This document shows, in pieces, positions 41,941-45,290 of a stretch of DNA of 45,290 nt. Below the pieces are notes generated by a model. It saw only the letters and a list, made by a program, of their open reading frames with translations. It searched no databases and was not told the DNA's origin. Positions within the stretch are counted from its first letter, which is position 1, and every line of letters starts with the position of its first letter. The translations under genes were made by a program, and so were the position numbers. Source of the stretch: CAMEON01 sp964463245 (GTDB lineage: Bacteria > Bacillota > Clostridia > Oscillospirales > CAG-272); contig CAYXBU010000012.1 in the NCBI GenBank assembly GCA_964463245.1, positions 1 to 45,290 of the forward strand. Direction: 5' to 3'.

Positions 41941-41974
41941 GGTGCCGAGTCACGAGTGGCTCGGCACCTTTTTT
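41941..41974 (+). terminator. rho-independent terminator of the cobalamin operon
   Basis: GGTGCCGAG (41941-41949) pairs perfectly with CTCGGCACC (41960-41968), followed by TTTTTT. Confidence 0.92.
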
Positions 41975-42015
41975 ATGGTCATGGGCGATGGGGGAGCATT
42001 GCAAGGCAGGGGCTT

Positions 42016-42050
42016 TTGCGGAAGGTCGCAGACCCCTGCCGACCCCGGCG
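42016..42050. repeat. GGCAGGGG hairpin beside repeat copy B
   Basis: GGCAGGGG and CCCCTGCC enclose TTGCGGAAGGTCGCAGA, which also appears in copies C and D (GGAAGGTCGC, GGAGGTCGCAGACC). It seems to be part of the same composite of dispersed non-coding sequence. The interval 41918-42452 contains no gene I can support: it holds a terminator, this hairpin, repeat B and hairpin H6. Confidence 0.5.
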
Positions 42051-42159
42051 GTTTGCGCTCCTGCGGCACTGACAGCCAAAAGGTTGGCCATGCCCTTGCG
42101 GGGCTTGGCGGGAGACCGCGTTTATACATATGTAAGGGGCCGTGCCCCGCCACGGCAGG

Positions 42160-42319
42160 CAACCGGACAGCCAACATTCCCTCCGCGAGGGCAACGCAGG
42201 TCTCCGCTACCCTGCCCCGCGCAGAGGTTCAAAAACGCGGCGGGGCGCTCTGCAGAGCGTCCCGCGCACCTTATATCTCCATCAGTCTTGTATGGTCTGC
42301 GCCGAGTAGAAGTCCGAGT
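42160..42319. repeat. structured dispersed repeat, copy B (inverted relative to A)
   Basis: Reverse complement matches 13758-13918 over about 160 bases, with shared blocks GACTTCTACTCGGC, TTTTTGAACCT and CCTGCGTTGCCCTCGCG. The hairpin arms here are CGCTC/GAGCG where copy A has CACTC/GAGTG. Confidence 0.7.
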
Positions 42320-42370
42320 TGACCAACGCTGACACGCCGATAAAATGCCATAGAAGTCCTTGAGGGGGGG

Positions 42371-42400
42371 TGGGGGAACTTCCTTCAGGAAATTTCCCCA
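42371..42400. repeat. TGAA-loop hairpin family, copy H6
   Basis: TGGGGGAACTTCC pairs with GGAAATTTCCCCA (one mismatch, one wobble) around TTCA on plus, TGAA on minus. On the minus strand it follows the winged-helix regulator gene by 52 bases, and the tail CCCCCCCTCAAGGACTTC follows. Confidence 0.75.
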
Positions 42401-42452
42401 ACGCTCCTTCGCTCCCCTCGCTCCTTCGCATCCCTCGCTCTCCTCGTTCTCC

Positions 42453-43013
42453 CTACTCCTTCACCAACCGATACCCCACGCCGCGCACAGCCGAGATACG
42501 GCCGGCGGCATTTGCCGCCAGCTTACGCCGGAGACTACAGATGTGCACCGCCAGAAGGCCGTCTCCGTCGCCGTGCGGAAGGGAACGCGACAGGGTCTCC
42601 CGTGAGACGGGGGCACCGTCGGCCGCCAGCAGAGCCGTATACAGCCCTTGCTCGGTCGGCGTCAGGGAGAGCGGCGGGCAACTTGCGGGCGCGGGGTCGG
42701 CAGGAAACGCATCGCTATGTGAGAGTATGGGGGGCGGGAATGCTGTCAGTTCGGCTCGCACGGTCTGCTCCAATGTGACCCTGTCTACGGGACGGTGCAG
42801 ATAGGTCGCACCGTGCAGGTCGGGCGGTACCTGCCGCCCGATCACGATCACGGGTGTCCCTGCGGGGATCGCGGTATCGGGGACAGCCCCCGCCTCCAGC
42901 AGTACTACCCGCGCAGACTCCCGATCCCCAACCGAAAAACCCATGTCCTCCAGGGCGAGGGTCAGCCCACGCTCCAACCGCCTGTCCGAGCAGATCAAGC
43001 AAACATCCGCCAT
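42453..43013 (-). CDS. OmpR/PhoB-type winged-helix regulator with degenerate receiver
   Basis: 186 residues, shorter than the usual 225-240. The C-terminal domain (about 112-186) is a clear PhoB-type winged helix: LSLTPTEQGLYTALLAADG, PVSRETLSRSL, AVHICSLRRKLAAN and AVRGVGYRLVKE. The N-terminal 90 residues look like a shrunken receiver: the strand that should carry the phospho-acceptor Asp reads ARVVLLEAG, with Glu at that place, the next strand lacks the Thr/Ser, and the conserved Lys is Arg in YLHRPVD. It is probably not phosphorylated. No histidine kinase is nearby. No Shine-Dalgarno is evident; the ATG lies 7 bases after the preceding stop, so it is probably translated by coupling. Third gene of the dus operon. 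Confidence 0.85.
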   Translation of the reverse strand: MADVCLICSDRRLERGLTLALEDMGFSVGDRESARVVLLEAGAVPDTAIPAGTPVIVIGRQVPPDLHGATYLHRPVDRVTLEQTVRAELTAFPPPILSHSDAFPADPAPASCPPLSLTPTEQGLYTALLAADGAPVSRETLSRSLPHGDGDGLLAVHICSLRRKLAANAAGRISAVRGVGYRLVKE

Positions 43014-43020
43014 GGCAGGA

Positions 43021-43590
43021 TCACGAAGTCTGCTGACCGATCGGGTCGACCAACCATATAGCCGGCAGGGAGAACCGGATCACGGCTCCCGCCGCCGCAC
43101 CGGATGCGAGATCGGTCTCACAGGTGTAGACAACGGCGCGGAACCCCCTATCGTCGGCATTATGCGTGCCGTCATCATGGAAGCGGAACACGGTCCGCCC
43201 GTCTGTCCAGACATCCCGCCCCAGATATGTCCCGGTGCTCAGATGCACACCGTCTCTTGCCAGGACATAGGTACGGGCATCCGGGTCGCAGACCAGCGCG
43301 ATCTTCGCTCCCTCGGCATCCAAGCCCTCCCATATCTCCACTTTCCCGACCAGCCGCAGTGTCAGGGAGACCGTCTCCCGACTCTCCGGCAGGCTGTATC
43401 CGGTCTCCTCCTCGATATAGTCATCCGACGGCTCCTGAGTCGTGCTCGGTTGGATGGTGATGGCCGGTGTCTCCTCTCGGTCGCAGGAGCGTACCCACCA
43501 GACCAGTGTGGTCAAGATCGCAAGGCCTGCCACAAGCATCAAGATCCTCGTGATGATACGATTACTCTTTTCAACATTCATATCCGTCAT
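43021..43590 (-). CDS. single-pass membrane protein, unknown
   Basis: 189 residues. One N-terminal membrane helix (IITRILMLVAGLAILTTLVWWV, about 12-33), then a Ser/Thr/Glu-rich linker and a beta-rich extracytoplasmic domain (SLTLRLVGKVEIWEGLDAEGAKIALVCD, YVLARDGVHLSTGTYLGRDVW, FRAVVYTCETDL). The family is not recognised. I choose the ATG at 43590, which overlaps the dus stop codon as ATGA and follows AGGGG; a second ATG three codons on is possible. Since the next gene codes for a winged-helix regulator without a phospho-acceptor, this protein could be its membrane partner; that is inference only. Confidence 0.75.
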   Translation of the reverse strand: MTDMNVEKSNRIITRILMLVAGLAILTTLVWWVRSCDREETPAITIQPSTTQEPSDDYIEEETGYSLPESRETVSLTLRLVGKVEIWEGLDAEGAKIALVCDPDARTYVLARDGVHLSTGTYLGRDVWTDGRTVFRFHDDGTHNADDRGFRAVVYTCETDLASGAAAGAVIRFSLPAIWLVDPIGQQTS

Positions 43591-44669
43591 TCCCCTTCCC
43601 TGTTCTTTCGTTCCGAACGCGGCGGGAGCATCCGCAACCGCCCGTCTTGTGACTCGGCCAGCTCCCGCACCGCCGCCTCCATGTCCGCAAGGGTATCCGC
43701 CTGCATGATGTGCAGGCGACACTCCGCCGCTCCGTCCAGCCCGGTGCAGTACCACGCCAAATGCTTTTTGGCCTCCGCCAGACCGACTCGCTCCCCTTTC
43801 TCGGAGATCATCTCCCGCACCTGCGCCAGCGCGATGTCAAATCGCTCCTGCGGATCGGGAGGCATATAGTCCTCGCCGTGCAGAGCGGCGCGTATCTCGG
43901 CAAACAGCCACGGCCTGCCCATGACCCCGCGCCCCAGCATCAGCCCATCACAGCCGGTCTCCTCCAGCATGGAGAGCGCATCGGCGGGGGTGTATATGTC
44001 CCCGTTGGCGAGGACAGGAATACTCACAGCCTGCTTGACAGCGCGGATGACCGTGCGGTTGACCCCCGGCGCATAGCCCTGCGTACGGGTACGCCCGTGG
44101 ATGCACAGGAGAGAGGCTCCCGCCGCCTCGCAGATGCGAGCCAACTCGGGGGCATTCAGGCTCGACTCGTCAAATCCGGCGCGCATCTTCACCGTGACCG
44201 GCACCGTCCCCGCCGCCCGCACCACCGCCTCCACGATGCGCCCGGCCAGCTCGGGGGTCTTCATGAGAGCACTGCCCTCGCCGTTGCCCACGATCTTACG
44301 CACAGGACAACCCATGTTGATGTCGATGGCGGCAGGGGGGATGTGTCCCTCCATACCGAAAAAATGCCCGGATGCCAGCAGGGCGGTCGCCTCGGCCATG
44401 ACCTCCGGCTCGTGTCCGAACAGCTGGACAGCCATCGGTTGTTCCTCCGGGAACACCGAGGCCAGCCCCCCGGATATGATCCGCCCGGTCTCCGGGCGGC
44501 GGATGCGCTGCTCGATGCACAACGCCTTGGCCGATACCATCTCGCTGACCGTGTACCCCGCCCCGAAGCGGCGGCACACCCGCCGAAACGCCCGATCCGT
44601 GACCCCCGCCATGGGGGCAAGTGCTAACCCATCACGGATCCTGACTGACCCAAACTCTATATCTCCCAT
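43587..44669 (-). CDS. dus: tRNA-dihydrouridine synthase
   Basis: 360 residues. Reduces uridine to dihydrouridine in the D-loop of tRNAs, using FMN and NADPH. TIM barrel with LALAPMAGVTDRAFRRVCRRFGA at the start, AVQLFGHEP, and the catalytic motif DINMGCPVRKIVGNGEGSALM with the active-site Cys (about 125-145), then VTVKMRAGFD, IHGRTRTQGYAPG, PVLANGDIYTPADAL and GLMLGRGVMGRPWLF. Layout and length fit the DusB-like group of Firmicutes. The ATG at 44669 follows GAGAGGGAAGG; an in-frame ATG at 44711 would overlap the promoter -10. First gene of a three-gene operon. Confidence 0.96.
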   Translation of the reverse strand: MGDIEFGSVRIRDGLALAPMAGVTDRAFRRVCRRFGAGYTVSEMVSAKALCIEQRIRRPETGRIISGGLASVFPEEQPMAVQLFGHEPEVMAEATALLASGHFFGMEGHIPPAAIDINMGCPVRKIVGNGEGSALMKTPELAGRIVEAVVRAAGTVPVTVKMRAGFDESSLNAPELARICEAAGASLLCIHGRTRTQGYAPGVNRTVIRAVKQAVSIPVLANGDIYTPADALSMLEETGCDGLMLGRGVMGRPWLFAEIRAALHGEDYMPPDPQERFDIALAQVREMISEKGERVGLAEAKKHLAWYCTGLDGAAECRLHIMQADTLADMEAAVRELAESQDGRLRMLPPRSERKNREGE

Positions 44670-44699
44670 GCCTTCCCTCTCTGTCGTTTCCGTATGGAT

Positions 44700-44728
44700 A
44701 TTGTACCACAACTTGCAGGCTTTGTCAA
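44700..44728 (-). promoter_or_regulatory. promoter of the dus operon
   Basis: Minus strand TTGACA (44723-44728) and TACAAT (44700-44705), 17-base spacer ending TGTGG. Confidence 0.88.
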
Positions 44729-44774
44729 TGGGATAAGGACACCGTGGAGCGGAAAGAGCGGTCGGAAAATGAAA

Positions 44775-44802
44775 ACAGCACCCCCACGGAGGGGGGTGCT
44801 GT
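44775..44802 (-). terminator. rho-independent terminator of the 44988 gene
   Basis: ACAGCACCCCC (44775-44785) pairs with GGGGGTGCTGT (44792-44802); on the minus strand TTTTCATTTT follows. It lies beyond the repeat copy 2, so that element sits between a stop codon and its terminator. Confidence 0.85.
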
Positions 44803-44807
44803 CAGAG

Positions 44808-44975
44808 TTAAGGAAACGCTGATTGAATGAGGTGGTGCATATTCGGTACAGATTTTTTCGTCTGCGATTGCGAAAAACGCGAGATGTACCGGATGTACAT
44901 CGAGTTTTTCGGCAAGATGCAGGCGGGAAAAGATGTGCCGAAGATGTGCCGCCGAATAAATCAGCGGTTCCTTAA
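44808..44975. repeat. MITE-like dispersed element, copy 2
   Basis: 168 bases matching copy 1 at 2150-2301. Both ends are intact: TTAAGGAAACGCTGATT at the left and AATCAGCGGTTCCTTAA at the right, a 17-base terminal inverted repeat with one mismatch. It has a short internal duplication (GATGTGCCGAAGATGTGCCG) that copy 1 lacks. The inner hairpin CGAAAAAC/GTTTTTCG is kept. It separates the last gene of the window from its terminator. Confidence 0.75.
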
Positions 44976-44987
44976 GAGATCAGCGTA

Positions 44988-45290
44988 TTACACCGTGTCG
45001 GTTCCGTATTTCCGTCGCCGCAGGAGGACATACGCCGCCGCAACAAGCAGAAGGATGCCGACATAGCCGTCGTAGGCAGACGCGCAACCGGAGTCATCCT
45101 TGCCGGCGTTCGTTTCCGTGTCGGTGCTCGGCTCGGTCGCGGTGTCGGTACTCGGCTCGGTAGCCGGCTCTGTCGCGGGCTCTGTTGCGGGCTCGGTTGC
45201 GGGCTCGGTCACGGGCTCGGTCGCAGGCTCGGTCACGGGCTCGGTCTCGGGGTCGGTCGCCGGATCGGTCGCCGGATCGGTCGCGGGCTC
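44988..45290 (-). CDS. C-terminal part of a repeat-rich, membrane-anchored surface protein (truncated by the window)
   Basis: Only the last 100 residues are present; the frame is open to the window edge. It consists of TEPATEP and TDPATDP repeats, then TDTETNAGKDDSGCAS, a membrane helix (GILLLVAAAYVLL) and a basic tail RRRKYGTDTV. The plan matches the C-terminus of the protein at 37200 (acidic linker, D-x-GCAS, helix, basic residues). The repeats are near-identical at the DNA level (GCTCGGTCNCNGGCTCGGT pattern), so assembly of this end should be treated with care. The ectodomain lies beyond the window. Confidence 0.85.
   Translation of the reverse strand, partial: EPATDPATDPATDPETEPVTEPATEPVTEPATEPATEPATEPATEPSTDTATEPSTDTETNAGKDDSGCASAYDGYVGILLLVAAAYVLLRRRKYGTDTV

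Noticed and set aside
44988..45290. Tandem GCTCGGTC-type repeats considered as a CRISPR-like array
   Set aside because: The repeats have no unique spacers and translate in frame into TEP and TDP repeats of a surface protein. No cas gene is present in the window.

Overview
The window looks like a piece of a GC-rich (roughly 60 percent) Gram-positive anaerobe of the class Clostridia, probably an uncultured gut member of the Oscillospirales/Christensenellales type. Evidence: GTP-dependent PEP carboxykinase, an AbrB/SpoVT-type regulator, lipoprotein signal peptides, strong GGAGG ribosome sites, sigma-A promoters with 17-base spacers, and Glu/Pro/Thr-repeat surface proteins. A run of 100 Ns flanked by an identical 55-base sequence marks this as a scaffolded, probably metagenomic, assembly.

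Layout. 0-2.4 kb: pckG, a small inverted-repeat element, tRNA-Arg(CCG). 2.5-5.8 kb: a MacB/FtsX-type ABC exporter. 6-12.8 kb: a carbohydrate-flavoured cluster with two TIM-barrel-like lipoproteins, a Gfo/Idh/MocA oxidoreductase and a sugar isomerase/epimerase. 12.8-16.9 kb: a nuclease-like PD-(D/E)XK protein, unknown membrane proteins, the assembly gap, a zinc-ribbon protein and an AbrB regulator. 17-33.4 kb: one long minus-strand operon with two permease pairs, a 2021-residue secreted DUF5696-like protein, an NHL-repeat/Yip1 membrane protein and an 1183-residue solute-binding protein, driven by a consensus promoter and a leader of about 470 bases. 33.8-38.7 kb: an RlmI-like rRNA methyltransferase, a ROK sugar kinase, rpsT and a surface protein with a C-terminal membrane anchor. 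39-41.9 kb: gap (GAPDH) and a cobalamin-riboswitch operon coding for a DUF4430 lipoprotein and an ECF S component. 42.4-44.7 kb: an operon of dus, a membrane protein and a winged-helix regulator with a degenerate receiver. 45 kb: the C-terminus of a second anchored surface protein.

How it fits together. Most of the window serves uptake and use of an unidentified glycan or sugar: secreted binding/processing proteins, two sets of importer permeases (no importer ATPase in the window, so a shared MsmX-like one is presumed), an oxidoreductase and isomerase, a sugar kinase, GAPDH and PEPCK. The parts most worth a second look are the large DUF5696/NHL-Yip1/permease operon with its non-lipidated solute-binding protein, the riboswitch-controlled lipoprotein plus ECF S-component pair, and several families of dispersed non-coding structures: a two-copy MITE-like element, a six-copy TGAA-loop hairpin found at operon ends, and a structured inverted dispersed repeat with a covarying stem.
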